Source: Schistocerca nitens
Taxonomy: Eukaryota > Arthropoda > Insecta > Orthoptera > Acrididae
Reading direction: 5' to 3'
Assembly: GCF_023898315.1 (NCBI RefSeq)
Contig: NC_064621.1
Location: 17,482,501 to 17,546,500 of the forward strand
Length of the DNA: 64,000 bases
A program made the position numbers and the translations under genes. Position 1 is the first letter of the stretch. The number at the start of each line of letters is the position of its first letter. A model generated the notes under the pieces. That model was given only the letters and a program-made list of their open reading frames with translations. It was not told the origin of the DNA and ran no database searches. Shown in pieces: positions 33,240 through 45,298 of this stretch.

Positions 33240-35611
33240 CCAAACAGCAATCCCACATACTTTTCCTCCGGTCCTGCTTAACCTCTGGAATTACCCCGAA
33301 AGGACTTACCTTAAAAGTTCCCATCTCTGGGTGCAATTCCTCCTTCCACCAGTCTCTCCTGGACTTCCAGAACCTTCAATCCTTATCCCTTACCCACCTT
33401 GTCCTGAATCTCTACACTACTTCATGTAACCACCACTCCTAACAGCTCCTATCTCTCTTCAAAGTCCTCCACCTCTCGAACCCTTGCTTGGAGAACACAC
33501 TCAGGAACATCATCCTAGAAGCCAGCTGCAAACTTGAGTTCCATGCCACACACCACCTGAAAAAACTATCCACAGTGCTAGTGCAATACCTAAGAAGTGG
33601 GGTCCCTCTCCCTATCCCTCACAAACACCAACCACAACAGAACCTTCAACAAACCCCCCTCATAGCCAACAAATCTAGCCTAGCCACCCTACTCAATCTC
33701 CCCATCCCAGCACATACCCCACACAGACCAAATCTCAACTATAACCACAGTCAAATGCCACATATCACCAGTCCCAATTCAGTTCTAAACCTCTCATCCA
33801 GATCCCTCTCTCCTCCAGAGACATCTGTTCTATCAAAAGGCTTAACCTTTAGCCCCACACCTAAATTCAACCACACTGCCCTGGTTAAAGATCTCCTCTC
33901 ATTCACCTGGAACCTCAACTGGAAATATCACTTCACTACCCAAACACAGCCCCCAAATACTAGACCCAGTGTTGAACCCTGTCTAGAACATTTCCGACCG
34001 CCTTCTCAAAGGGATCCTCCTCCCCTCCCCCAAAACCATCCCTTGCAGACATTTCAGGAATTCCTAAAATCCAGTGTTTACATTGTATGATCCAGTGTTG
34101 CCTCCCAGTCCTTCTTGAAGAACATCCCGACAACCCCCAACATCACCCCAGCTGAATCCCATGCCATTAAGAAGCTGAAAACAGACCGCTCTATTGTCAT
34201 CCTCCCAGCGGATAAAGGCTCCACAACTGTGGTACTTGACCGTGTGGAGTATGTGGCAGAAGGACTGCGTCAACTCTCTGACACTCAACCTACAAAGCTG
34301 TTACCCAGGATCCCATTCCCTCCATCCAGACTGAGCTGCAGAAAATCCTAAAAATCCAAGGTCCCTCACAAGGCCTCACAACGGCTTCCATAGACTTACT
34401 CACTCCACCTGAGCCACGTACCCCTACCTTCTACCTATTACCCAAAATCCACAAAGAGAACCATCCTGGCCGTCCCATTGTAGCAGGCTTCAAAGCCCCA
34501 ACAGAACGTATCTCAGCTCTGGTAGACCAACACCTCCAACCTATCACCTGCAGACTCCCATCCAACATCAAAGACACAAACCACTTCCTAGAATGCCTCA
34601 AATCCATTCCCACTCCTCTCCCACCTGAAACCTTTCTTATCACCATAGATGCTACATCCCTTTACACAAACATCCCACATACCCATGGTCTTTCTGCCCT
34701 TGAGCACTACCTCTCCCAACGCCCACCCGAAGATCTTCCAAAAACCTCGTTCCTTATCACACTTACCAACTTCATCCTCACCCATAATTACTTCACTTTT
34801 GAAGGTCAGACCTACAAACAAATCAGGGGAACGGCCATGGGAACCACGATGGCTCCGTCCTATGCCAACCTCTTCATGGGCCGCATGGAGGAGCCTTTCC
34901 TGAAAACCCAACAGCTGCTTCCCCTGGCCTGGTATAGGTTTATAGATCATATCTTTGTGGTCTGGACTCATGGTGAAGAAACACTCCTTAATTTCCTCCA
35001 TAACCTCAACTCCTTTTCGAATCTGAATTTCACCTGGTCCTTCTCCAAAACCCAAGCCACCTTCCTGGATGTTGACCTTCGTCTTGTTGAAGCTCACAAT
35101 CACACCTCTGTCCATATCAAACCCACAAACAAACAACAGTACCTTCACTTTGATAGCTGCCATCCATTCCACATCAAACGCTCCCTCCCCTACAGCCTAG
35201 GTATTCGTGGCAAACGAATCTGCTCCAGTGACGAATCCCTCAACAAGTACACCAAATAACATGACCAGTGCTTTCCTCTCCCGCAACTATCCTGCAGACT
35301 TTGTCCACAAACAGATCTCCCGAGCAATACATTCCTCCCCGTCCAACAACAATGTTCCTACCCCCAGACCACACAGAAGCATCCCCCTTGTCACCCAATA
35401 TTATCCTGGTCTGGAATACATCAACAAATTACTCAGCCAGGGATATGACTTTCTCAATTCAGCCACTGAAATGAGATCATCCCTGGACAAAATTCTCCCC
35501 ACACCACCCAGAGTTGCCTTTCGTCGCCCCCCTAACCTCCGTAACATCCTTGTTAAACCCTACAATATTCCCTGGTCAGCCACTCTATCTCTTTGTTAGC
35601 ATTTGTTTCTA
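33240..35611 (+). pseudogene. Penelope-like element copy B: near-complete RT, nuclease deleted
   Basis: The N-terminal region (33240-34090) contains SPPETSVLSKGLTFSPTPK at about 33810, a Penelope hallmark. After an in-frame stop at 34088 comes SIVILPADKGSTTVVLDR near 34190. A frameshift near 34290 leads to a long open frame up to 35259. That frame holds TFYLLPKIHKENHPGRPIV near 34430, TIDATSLYTNIPH (first catalytic Asp, 34642 on) and GTAMGTTMAPSYANLFMG near 34830. The palm motif YRFIDHIFVVW has its second Asp changed to His at 34948. A frameshift near 35255 follows. Coding stops abruptly at 35577, where the sequence jumps to the element's extreme 3' end (35578-35611). The GIY-YIG and most of the 3' UTR, about 840 bp relative to copy A, are deleted. 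Confidence 0.88.
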
Positions 35612-35950
35612 AGATATTACAGCATACTGATGTCAAAATGTATCTCGATAATTGTGTGCATTGCTTCAGCTACCCTTCTTGTAGACGGGTGTGATCTGTA
35701 CTACTAGGCACAGCTTTTTTGGTGTGGTTTCTGTATATTTTAGCTAATAGAGCGTCTAACTCCCCTGGAAATTATGTACAGAATCTGATACGGAATCCTT
35801 CGGGGCCTGCAGCGTTGATCGGTTTTACTGATTTCTGACTTTTTTCAACGCCACTGTCAAAAATATCTATTTATTGACTGCAATCTGTTCCGTCTGTCAC
35901 ATGAATGCGTTTCTGATAAGAAGTATAACGGCTCATCGGTGCTTGTCACG
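35612..35950 (-). pseudogene. LINE RT fragment, antisense
   Basis: On the minus strand from about 35825 one reads INAAGPEGFRIRFCT, equivalent to the conserved GPDGIP segment of LINE RT. The TSVCCNILE block (normally after NYRPIS) follows near 35640. The intervening YKKG segment is degraded. It belongs to the Jockey/CR1-like group. Confidence 0.6.
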
Positions 35951-36044
35951 AATATTGTTCGAATTCAATCAGGAATCTGGATATTCGAGTAGAGAGTTTA
36001 ACGGATGAGGGACGTGTCGTAAGTTGAAATTTAGGTAGGTAAGG

Positions 36045-36140
36045 GACCGTGTCCAGATGGTCGAAGCGGTTAGAGCAATCGCTCATGGAAAAGAGACAAA
36101 TCTTGGTTAGATCCCCGATCCGGCTCAAATTTTCAACTTT
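36045..36140 (+). mobile_element. tRNA-like SINE fragment
   Basis: The run ggtcgaagcggttagagcaa near 36058 and tagatccccgatccggctc near 36107 look like the A- and B-box regions of a tRNA-derived head. The stem pairs are poor and no body is recognisable. It is more likely a SINE relic than a tRNA gene. Confidence 0.4.
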
Positions 36141-36410
36141 CTCCATTGCATTACCACACTAACTTGTGCGGCTAGATGACAATGCACATGACAGGGTATT
36201 AGACGGATGGTATGAGGGTTCTTAGCACCCTTACTAAAATACTGGGAAGTCACCATATTTTTACCTCTAACGACTTCTGAATTGTGAAATATATTTTCAC
36301 AAAAGAATACTGATCAGGTTACCAAGAAATAAAGATAAATAAGATTGCGCAACGTCCTCAGTAAGCGAAACACAGACGATTTTTTTTCTTTGTATGGAAC
36401 TAAACTGCTA

Positions 36411-38002
36411 GCCATTAAAACTTCAACACCCAGAACGAGAGCAAATAACGACATTTTACTTATTTGGAGTGTAGAATAGCGAAAGAATAATACATGATCG
36501 AATTTGTAGGTGATTTAGAGCTATACAGGGACCGAAACATTGTAGATAGAGTTGCCACCTCTGGCAACAATAATGAATATAACGCAGCTCGACGTACACA
36601 CGAAGTGAATTATGATGACGAATAGGGGAAGTCATTTCATGTTGCTTCAGCGGTATGGCACAGTGATTGGCGACTGGTGGCACACCCAGTCTCTCGGCAA
36701 CCAATCACCAGATGGGTGGCAGATATGAGCAACGTACTTGCTTCATTATTATTATTATTATGCTGAAATACAATTTTGTAACCAATTACAGCATGTGATA
36801 ATATCACAACAAAAAAAGTAAAATCACAACGTATTTCATAGATATAGGCAGAAGCTCAATTTGAAACAATTGAACGCCCTTTGAATAAAAGTTCATCAGG
36901 ACAGCACGAGCAACATGTTTTCTTGCATTATTTTGTTGAAAGATAACATCACGGAGACATCGAAGCTAAGGCACAGCAATTGGCTCATGCTATCCAAGTT
37001 ATTGTTTATGCTAACTGTGGTAACACCGCCAGACACCACACTTGCTAGGTGGTAGCCTTTAAATCGGCCGCGGTCCGTTAGTATACGTCGGACCCACGTG
37101 TCGCCACTATCAGTGATTGCAGACCGAGCGCCGCCACACGGCAGGTCTAGAGAGACTTCCTAGCACTCGCCCCAGTTGTACAGCCGACTTTGCTAGCGAT
37201 GGTTCACTGACAAATTACGCTCTCATTTCCCGAGACGATAGTTAGCATAGCCTTCAGCTACGTCATTTGCTACGACCTAGCAAGGCGCCATTACTAGTTA
37301 CTATTGATGCTGTAAAACATGTACCGTCAAGAGCGATGTTCACCAATTATGGATTAAAGTTAAGTATTTCAGCAGCTACGTACGTTTCTGGCTATTCTCA
37401 TTTCCGTGTCCTGTTCCAGACCTCACGCCAGCTTGCGTGAGCTTAAACGCGTGCCTTTCGGCTTCCTCCAACACTAACCATTCACCTCAGCTACTGAGCT
37501 CAGCTGACGGTGGCGATAGCTATCTGGTAACGTCAGCTATGCTCGGGGCCTCCACACAGGGGAATCCTCATGATGCATCATGCTGAGCCAAGACTCGTCC
37601 GTAAAGACGATTTAGCGCTCCTCCTGTGACCAGCATCACACTAGGCGCTGTCTCCTCTGATGCACCGTGCTGACAGTCTGAAATGCAGCAGTCGTCGTCG
37701 CATAGTCCGACGGAGGTTATCTTGCTCCAATCAGACCCATTTCCAGACTCTCAGTACGCGTCGATCCTGCATCGACGAGTGCACGATTTGTATTTTCGGG
37801 CGCTAGTCGCTTGGGACGTCTGAGACCCTGCTTGTCGTCGTCCTCTTCGAGCCATGGTGCCCCGGAAGTTTGGGGGCAGTCCCGCTTTTTTACGGCAGTA
37901 CGGAGTGCGGCAATTGCGTGTGGCTATTTCTTCACTAAGCACTAGGCTTCTTTTTAAGCTGGCGACCGAGCATATGCCGTCTTGTATTGGAGTTTTAATT
38001 GC
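36411..38002 (-). mobile_element. Tc1-like element relic, split by a solo LTR
   Basis: The left end gccattaaaacttcaacacc (36411) pairs with the right end, whose complement from 38002 begins gcaattaaaactccaataca. TA flanks lie at 36409-36410 and 38003-38004. The transposase was on the minus strand: a segment near 37605-37570 reads IVFTDESWLSM, the first catalytic Asp region. Other parts are too decayed to read, and later catalytic residues are not found. A 458-bp solo LTR (37016-37473) with a 5-bp target duplication interrupts it. Without that insertion the element would be about 1.13 kb, shorter than an intact Tc1, so it has also lost sequence. Confidence 0.6.
37016..37473 (+). mobile_element. 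Solo LTR of a Ty3/gypsy-type element
   Basis: The LTR starts tgtggtaacaccgccagaca and ends ggcttcctccaaca, so it has TG...CA termini. A perfect 5-bp target duplication, ctaac, lies at 37011-37015 and 37474-37478. The stretch tggattaaagttaagtattt near 37352 is a plausible polyadenylation region. There is no internal coding DNA: recombination between two LTRs removed the rest. The sequence resembles a very common orthopteran gypsy LTR (from memory). Confidence 0.85.
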
Positions 38003-38009
38003 TAGGCAG

Positions 38010-38950
38010 TTCAATGTCTGTGAAAGTAGTCCGAGGTTGTGTTAAATAATGGTATGTCGGAGAGATTAAAATAAAGTTAAAATTGCGTAGGACGTTTTCT
38101 TTTATTCACCCAATAAATTTGACGCTGCGCTGGAAGAAATTCAAAGTTAGATAATTCTGTAATTTCCAACGGTGTTCCTTTTTTTTCATAGGTAAGTGAC
38201 ATTACCAGCTTTCTTTCAGCAAATACGAAAGAATCGCCTTTCAAGCTCAACGTATCGTATGAGAGACGTCCAGATCCGGTGCTGACAAGATCGTCCTATC
38301 ATACTTACACATGCCTCCCAGACACTAATAGTTTTTATATCATTTGCCTTAACAGCTATGCACTACGTCGACAATCTTAGTTAGTGTTGCTCAGTCCAAA
38401 AACCGAGAACGGAGAAATTCCCGATTACAACGTATCCTTGGTGTTCACGAGAAGAGACGGCAGGTATTGCAGTACAACGTCCGAGAAGGAAGCGGCCCAT
38501 TTCACGTTCGGATCGGATTGTACCGGCAGCAATCGAAACCACGACTAGAACAGTTGTTGGTTGTTGTACTACAAGTTGTCTTCTTCTCTGTTACGTATTC
38601 GTTCACATTTGTTTCGGGATGCTTCTTATTTAGTGAATTCGGGTAAAGCATTCCACTTGATCACTAGTTACACTAAACACATTGAATTGCAAGATCTCTT
38701 TAAAAAATAGAGTGCATCATTTGTATATCACAAAGAATTGTACCGTTAACTTCGCTGTATCGTGAATGCCCTGATCAATAACAAATATAGCAAGTTTACT
38801 ATCAGCAACAGTGTTGGGTTCTAGAAAGGAAGAGAATCAAATCTTTATTACCTAATAATTTATTTAAAATCACACGGGAATGACGTCTCATCAAAGCAAC
38901 ATAGCTAATCCAAAAAGCGTAGCATTTTATTTTTATGTAAAAAGTGAAAC
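38010..38950. other. No recognised gene
   Basis: No named motif or repeat recognised. Confidence 0.4.
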
Positions 38951-38964
38951 GTCAACCTGACAGA

Positions 38965-39680
38965 AGCAGTTATTCAGATAAACCTTCTGGAAAAAATAGC
39001 AAACAGAACTGGTCTCAAAATTTCAACTGAAAAAAAAAATTCATGACAAATATAAAAAATGCACCAAAATTCATAGAAACATAAATAGATAAAATAGAGC
39101 GAGTAAACAATTTTAAATATTTTGGAGAGACTATACAACAGAATGGACTTGAGAAATCTGCGATAGATGGAAGAATTAACAAAATGGAAAGAGCATATGG
39201 TTTGACCAAAAATATTTACAACAAGAAATGTATATCTAGAAAAACAAAACTGAAGCGCTATACCACAGTGGTACGACCAGAATGTTTATATGGATCTGAA
39301 TGCCTAACGGTGAACTATAAGATGGCCAGTGTAGACGTACTGGAAAGAAGTATTATTAGAAAAATAATCGTTCCAATAAAAACTGCAGATGTTTGGAAAA
39401 TAAGAAGTAATGAGGAGATCTACAAAAATACAGAGAAAATATCTGAAGTAATGGCCAAACGAAGGTTAACCTTTTTCGGACACCTCTACCGACTGGATGA
39501 TAACAGACTAACAAATCAAATACTCCTAAATTTCTGGAAGAAGAAATCGACAATAGCATGGATTGAAGAAGTAAGGAAAAATCTAGAAAGAAACAACATC
39601 AAAGAATCAGAAATAGCAGAAAGACCAGTTCTTTAAAAATAAAGAACTAAATTTGGAAGGCTTTCAAAGAAGAAGAATTA
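38965..39680 (+). pseudogene. LINE RT C-terminal fragment (third LINE lineage)
   Basis: In two frames one reads LLEKIANRTGLKIST (38987) and ERVNNFKYFGETIQQNGLEK (39099), the thumb region after the active site. An open frame 39184-39636 follows (MERAYGLTKNIYNKKCISRK, then PECLYGSECLTV, then MAKRRLTFFGHLYRLDDNRL). This K-Y-F-G-E / PECLYxSECL / R-L-x-F-F-G-H series is typical of endonuclease-RT LINEs and is distinct from the EMWCYRRMLKI type. The active site and endonuclease are missing. The AT-rich composition sets it apart from neighbours. Confidence 0.7.
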
Positions 39681-39689
39681 AAAAATCGG

Positions 39690-41040
39690 GAACAACACGG
39701 ACAGCGGAAAGAAGAGACTTCATGGGGAGAAAATGAGGGAATAGTGAAAAAACAGGAAACAACAACAAAGGAAGAAGAGTAACTGAAGTTGTTGACGTGA
39801 TCCCAGTTGGTCAATACGATTGGAAAAGATTCATTCGAGAAAACACTTCAGGAACGGTTGTAGCGTTCTTGTGTCGTTTACACAACAACTAATTTCTACA
39901 GAGGCGCAATAGCTGACATGAAATTCACACCATGGACTATATGCTATATTCACATCTAAGACCCTGTAGTGACTCGAGTCTTCATCAAAAAACTGGACGT
40001 CTGATATCGAGACAATTTTAGGTGTATTTTTATGTCCTTTGTAGTATGCAGGCAAACTATTAAATGGTTCCCAGGCAGAATTTCAGAACAATTTTTGCGC
40101 TACAAGCGGAAGTAAAGTTCATCACAACGCACAGATTGAGTAAGACACTGATGGGCCGCTGACTGGAGGAGTAAAGCACGGTGCGTACCGAATGTTGCTT
40201 GATAAGATCGAGCCGCGTCATAAGTAGTCCCCCGGCGCCACGATATCGCACATCGCTCAGCGAACACGTGTCTTGCGCAACCACATAGTCCCTGAGATTT
40301 CAGCGTTGCAGCCGCGCGCAGCTTGTGGACGAGACTGGCTCCTCTGGTGGCGCCTGCTAGTGACTAACGTGTCAACAGGGGTGTTGTTGTTAGCAGTACA
40401 GTTTCCAAAACACACGGAATACTTGCGACGCTGAGCGCATGTCAGGCTCCCGGGCACGAGTAAGCACCACTGGAGCAGACTACCTGCTGGTCGCAAACGT
40501 TGTGCCGGAAGCAGAGGTTGCCGGCGAGCGGCCGTTTGCAAGAGCATTAACAAATACGTTTTCATAAGCGAGGGAGATGACAGAGGAATGTCACTGTGCA
40601 TAATTGCCTACACGTGGCTTTTGATCGCAGATTGGAAGGAATTTTTGCACTGGCCTCTTTTTGGTAAGCATGTGAATGAGACCAATCGGAGGCATATAAC
40701 CAGTTTCAGGTATCATACAAAAGTGACCTTACTACCAAGCTTAACAGGCATAAATTATTCTATTCTGCCTGTGGGAAGGGGATGCCTATGGCACTAGTTG
40801 GGTTGGGAACTTGCCGTGATGTCCTGAGTTAGCCTCAGCATAAAGGCAACAGTTTTTGTAATGGAACAAGAGCCCACTTTTAGATGGACAGCGTCAGAGA
40901 CGAGACGCGTAGTGCCGCCTTCTCCACGGGGAATTACCCTCTGCTTCCGACTTCGGGTCTGTGTGGCAGTGAGGTCATCTTCGCTGCCGCAGCCCACGTT
41001 GCAGTATGCAGGTAAACCCTCTGTAATTAGCAAAAAACTA
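39690..41040. other. No recognised gene
   Basis: Mixed composition, with a GC-rich patch at 40280-40530. The frame at 40257-40601 (-) has no domain. Confidence 0.4.
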
Positions 41041-41047
41041 AAAAAAC

Positions 41048-41250
41048 TGAACACCGTCCGAACAGGCCTTGGAAGGCTGCCGTGTCATCCTCAGCCCACA
41101 GGCGGCACTGGGTGCTGATACGGCGGGCATGTGGTCAGCACACCGCTCTCCCTGCCGTATGTCAATTTACGGGACAGGACCGCTACTTCTCAGTCAAGTA
41201 GCTCCTGAGTTTGCCTCACAAGGGCCAAAACCCTGGCACAGTTGTTGCTC
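41048..41250 (-). mobile_element. Interspersed repeat (SINE-like), third family, antisense
   Basis: Plus-strand blocks ccgtccgaacaggccttgga (41058), tgccgtgtcatcctcagccc and caagtagctcctgagtttgc (41198) are the complement of the repeat at 54880-55110. The two loci share block order over about 200 bp, so they are copies of one dispersed family that I recognise from orthopteran DNA. Confidence 0.65.
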
Positions 41251-41344
41251 TATTTACTCCCACTTCTGAGCTTTTTTTGCCATTGTAACTTGTGCACACC
41301 AAGTGCTGAAAGAATGTAAGCGGTTGTTACCACCCGATTCGAAT

Positions 41345-41372
41345 CCTCCCCCCCCCCCACCCCCCCACACCC
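41345..41372 (+). repeat. Poly-C tract
   Basis: Two C runs (about 11 and 7) separated by single A residues, just ahead of a SINE. The complementary strand is G-run rich. Confidence 0.85.
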
Positions 41373-41384
41373 TACACTCTCACC

Positions 41385-41745
41385 AATCCGGCCAGATAGC
41401 CGAGAGCATTAAAGTGCACGCTTCAGTGAAACGGAAGGCGAGCCAGCCCCATATCGGCACACGTCTCTCGGATTAACGACGAGAACTGGGAAGCAGGCGA
41501 GCCTGGATGAGGTTTTTCGGCTGTTCGAACGTCCGACTAAGTAAATATCGAACTGATAGCCACATCACACCTCAGATACACGCTACGAAAACATTTGTAA
41601 AACTTTATCACACTTCAATATAAGGCTTACACTAAGGCAGAAAAGTGGGGTACACAGACTCCTTTAGTGGGGGAGGGGGTACGACAGGCTGCTGGCATCA
41701 AAAGGGCGTCTAGCCACTAAGTGTCACTAACAGTGCCAAAACCAA
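41385..41745 (+). mobile_element. tRNA-derived SINE, fourth family
   Basis: The head ggccagatagccgagagcat begins near 41390, followed by ggattaacgacgagaactgg (41470) and gcctggatgaggtttttcgg (41502). This block order is that of a common insect SINE with a GGCCxxxTAGCCGAG head. The body reaches about 41720 (gggtacacagactcctttag, then a G-rich ending). No target duplication was resolved. Confidence 0.65.
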
Positions 41746-41749
41746 TATA

Positions 41750-42957
41750 CACTGAAGAACCGAAGAAACTGGTACACCTGCCTAATATCGTGTAGGGCCC
41801 CCGTGAGCAAGTGGAGGTGCCGCAACACGACGTGGCAAGGACTCCACCTACGTCTGCGGTAGTGTTGGAGGGAATGAACACCATTAATCCTGCAAGGCTG
41901 TCCATAAATCCGAAAGAGTACGAGGGGCAGACATCACTTCTGAACAGCACGTCGCAATGCATCCCAGGTATGCTCAATAAGGTTCATCTCTGGGGAGTTT
42001 GGTGGCCAGTGGAAGCGTGTAAACTCAGAAGGGCGTTATTGGAGCCAGTTTGTAGCAATTCTTCACGTGTGACGTGTCGTATTGTCCTGCTGGAACTACC
42101 CAAGTCCGTCGGAATGCGATGGACACGATTGGGTGCATATGATCAGACAGGATGCTTACGTACTTGTTACCTGACAGAGTCGTATCTAGACGTATCAGGG
42201 GTCGCACATCACTCCAATTGCACACGCCCCACACCATTATAGAGTCTCCACCAACTTGAACAGTCCACTGCTGACATGCAGGGTCAAGGGATTCCTGAGG
42301 TTGTTTCCACACCATTACACGCCCATCCACTCGATACGATTTGAAACGAACTCGACCGACAGGTAACATGTTTCCCGTCTTCAACAGTCCAATGTCGATG
42401 CTGACGAGTCCGGGCGAGGCGTAAAGCTTTGTGTCGTGCACTCATCAATGGTCCACGAGTGGGCCTTCGCTCCGAAAGCCCATATCGATCTTTAGTTGAA
42501 TGGTTCGCACACGCTGACACTTGTTGATGACCCTGCATTGAAATCTGCAGCTATTTGCGGAAGGGTTGCACTTGTGTCACCTTGAATGATTCTCTTCAAT
42601 CGTCCTTGGTCCGGTTCTTGCAGAATCTTTCCAGGCGGCAGCGATGTCGGAGATTTGGTGCTTCACTGGATTCCTGATATTCACGGTACACTCGTAGAAT
42701 GGTGATACAGGGAAATCCACACTTCTTCGGTACCTCGGTGATGCTGTGCCCCTTCGCTCTTGCGACGACTTTAACACCAAGTTCAAACTCACTTAAATCT
42801 TCATAACCTGCCATTTACGAATAGTAGGCGATCTAATATCTGCGCCAGACACTTGTTGTGATATACAGGCGTTGCCGACCGCAGCGCCGTATTCTTCCTG
42901 CTTGGATATTACTGTCTTTGGGTACGCATACCAATACCAGTTTCTTTGGATATACAT
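41750..42957 (-). mobile_element. Tc1-like transposon with decayed transposase
   Basis: The left terminus cactgaagaaccgaagaaac (41750, after TA) and a partial right terminus (complement ccaaagaaactggtattggt, near 42947) bound a ~1.2-kb element. The transposase starts at 42814: MAGYEDLSEFELGVKVVAR, then the HTH. Next come ERRPTRGPLMSARHKALRLA (42470-42411) and GDSIMVWGVCNWSDVRPLIR (42259 on). The first catalytic Asp region is frameshifted and lost. A FQQDN-like second Asp survives out of frame near 42095. MNLIEHTWD (the Glu) lies near 41985. The open plus-strand frame at 41811-42242 is its shadow. Confidence 0.85.
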
Positions 42958-42959
42958 CA

Positions 42960-45045
42960 AAAGACAACAGGAAAAGAAGCGAAAATTAAAGAAGAATTGC
43001 AACCTTCACTCATTTTACAACTCTGGATTCGATCCAGGGTGACACGTTTGATGTGCAAACTTTGAAATAGTATCGAACAGTTGCCCTTTGTTCTGAACCA
43101 TCGCTACGTCGGTTCAAGTACGCCGATATTTTTTCAGAGGTCCCGAAGAGTAAAAATATGGTGACGTCAATATTTTCAGTAATGTCAGATAGTCAAACAA
43201 GCGCAGTTGGTGGCTAAGTATTTCACTGATATCAGGTGCATATCAACGGGATGTTACTAAGACAAACTCAGAATTTCACGAGAGCATCCGGCTGTGTGTC
43301 TGAATCGTATAATTCCCCTAGCAGTTAGGCTACTTAGATCTGCACTATTCCTTGTAGGTCTCAGAGTTTTCGATTCCCTGAATTTCTCGATTATGCCAAC
43401 CATTGCCGTATCTAATTTCCCTTTTCCAGACATCGGTATTTCCTCTCAGCCCACTATCCCCAAGCTGACAGGCATCAACTTTTCTTCACTGGCTTCCTAA
43501 CATTGTGATTAAATCCAGTTTATCGTCTTCCTCAGTCATTCCTGCTCCAGAATCGCCGGATATTAGCCCCATCGAGCGCCAGGTAAGAGCTCTGAATCCA
43601 CTTCATTCCTTTTTCTCCGGGCACGAACGGTAATCTATAAAACGACAAATTGCTGTTATTTCATATACCAAAGACAGATGAGGTCATGTTTCGTATGTGT
43701 TTGCAGTGTCTACTTGTTCAGGTGTTTATCGAACAGTATTGTGTACTGATTAGTAATAATAGTCCTTACCCCTCACCCTCACAAGAAAAAAGAAAAACGC
43801 AATTTATAGTATTACTACCGTTCGCGATATTGCATGTGCAATACCTTTTTCATTCATCTTTATTTTCCCTAGCGTTTACCCTGTTTAGTACGCGATCCAC
43901 TTATTTCAAGATTTGGCAAACTTTTATTTTGCTGTTTAATTTTGTGGCCCTTACTGACGCAACAGTCATCAAGGTAACGTATAAGAGGAAGTCGGGTATG
44001 CCACTTATATGTGGCTCGCGTGGATTTTGTTCGGTATGTTATTGTTTTCTCGGAGGCGGGTCCAGCCCATCATTGGCCTACACAAGGCTCACGACCTTGA
44101 GAGGTAAGGCAGCACGATGCTCACTTACACGATACGAGCAGGTCATCCTGATTGCAGTAACATAAAAAATGATTTATTCTCGCAGGTTTGATGTCTCAGA
44201 GTTTTCGCAGTAACTACAGGACGAAAGGTAAGGGTTTAATGTTCCGTCGTCATCGGAAAATTTCTTTATGTAACGAAATTTCTTTATGTTACGGAAGATC
44301 CACCTTGGAATTTTCCTGAAATGACGTCTAGACGAAGTTAAGGAGGCAAGATTAGTGTTTGAAATCTAGTCGACGCTGAGCTTATTTGAGATGGAATGTC
44401 AGAAGGAAGGAGGATTGGACTTGAACTGTACACACGAGGTACACATCTCGGCATTGAACAGAGAACACAATAATTGCTCACACAAATTACAAGTCCAGTG
44501 CACAGAACCATGCCCAGAGGGAGTCGTCTGTGGGCACCAAGCGAGAATCTGGCCAACACAGCATATCGTAACATGTTCTCAGCGGTCGGACCGACACTTA
44601 CGAACAATAAGAGCCAGACGCACGAGTCTACTCGAACGAGCCTGTGGTGGTCATCTGCAGAAACTCGACGACTCTCAATGCTCATCTGACTGCTGACAGT
44701 ACTGTCGATGATTACAAAACTGCACAATATGTGTCTGTAATGTAAATGTTTTTGTCTTCTGTCAATGCATGAAGTGTCATGTGGGGATCATCTTGGGTCT
44801 TTTGTGCAAGGATTTGAAGGATATTGCCGTAACAAATTATGGAATCAGTGATTTGCTTTACTAAAAAATTTTAAGAGCTTTTTCTGAATTACATGGCAGA
44901 TTCATAGTTGCCCTACGTGTGGCTACTACGTGCGTTTGCAGTACAGCGGTGATGTTAGGTTCTAATTAAAACAGATTTCATTTTGTAGGGTTTGCAGACA
45001 TTTACAGTGAGTATCAGCAGCCATTGACCACACTTCTGAGCCCTT
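42960..45045. other. No recognised gene
   Basis: Several frames of 70-170 codons (43650-44165 +, 44391-44696 +, 44338-44727 -) were read and show no domain. The 44.3-44.7 kb frames overlap on opposite strands, which argues that at most one, and probably neither, is real. Confidence 0.4.
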
Positions 45046-45049
45046 AATT

Positions 45050-45248
45050 GCATAGGACAGCAACCGAAATCACTCATCAGAAGAAACGCAACTGGACCTG
45101 ATAGGATACCAACACGATTATACAAACAGTATGCCAAGGAACTTGCTTAAAGCAGTGTATCGCAGGTCGTTGTAAGAGCGAATCGCTGCCAGTGAGTATA
45201 AAAAAGTGCAGGTCACTCCAGTTATCAAGAAGAGTCGTCGTATTGCGC

Positions 45249-45298
<50 letters not shown>

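Noticed and set aside
34588..35172. 194-residue minus-strand protein
   Set aside because: It is the complement of a strongly conserved Penelope RT region; the plus strand carries the family motifs.
41811..42242. 143-residue plus-strand protein
   Set aside because: It lies antisense to a Tc1-like transposase whose motifs (IMVWGVC and others) are clear on the minus strand.
44338..44727. 129-residue minus-strand and 101-residue plus-strand proteins
   Set aside because: They overlap on opposite strands, no domain is recognisable and there is no sign of splice sites or conservation.
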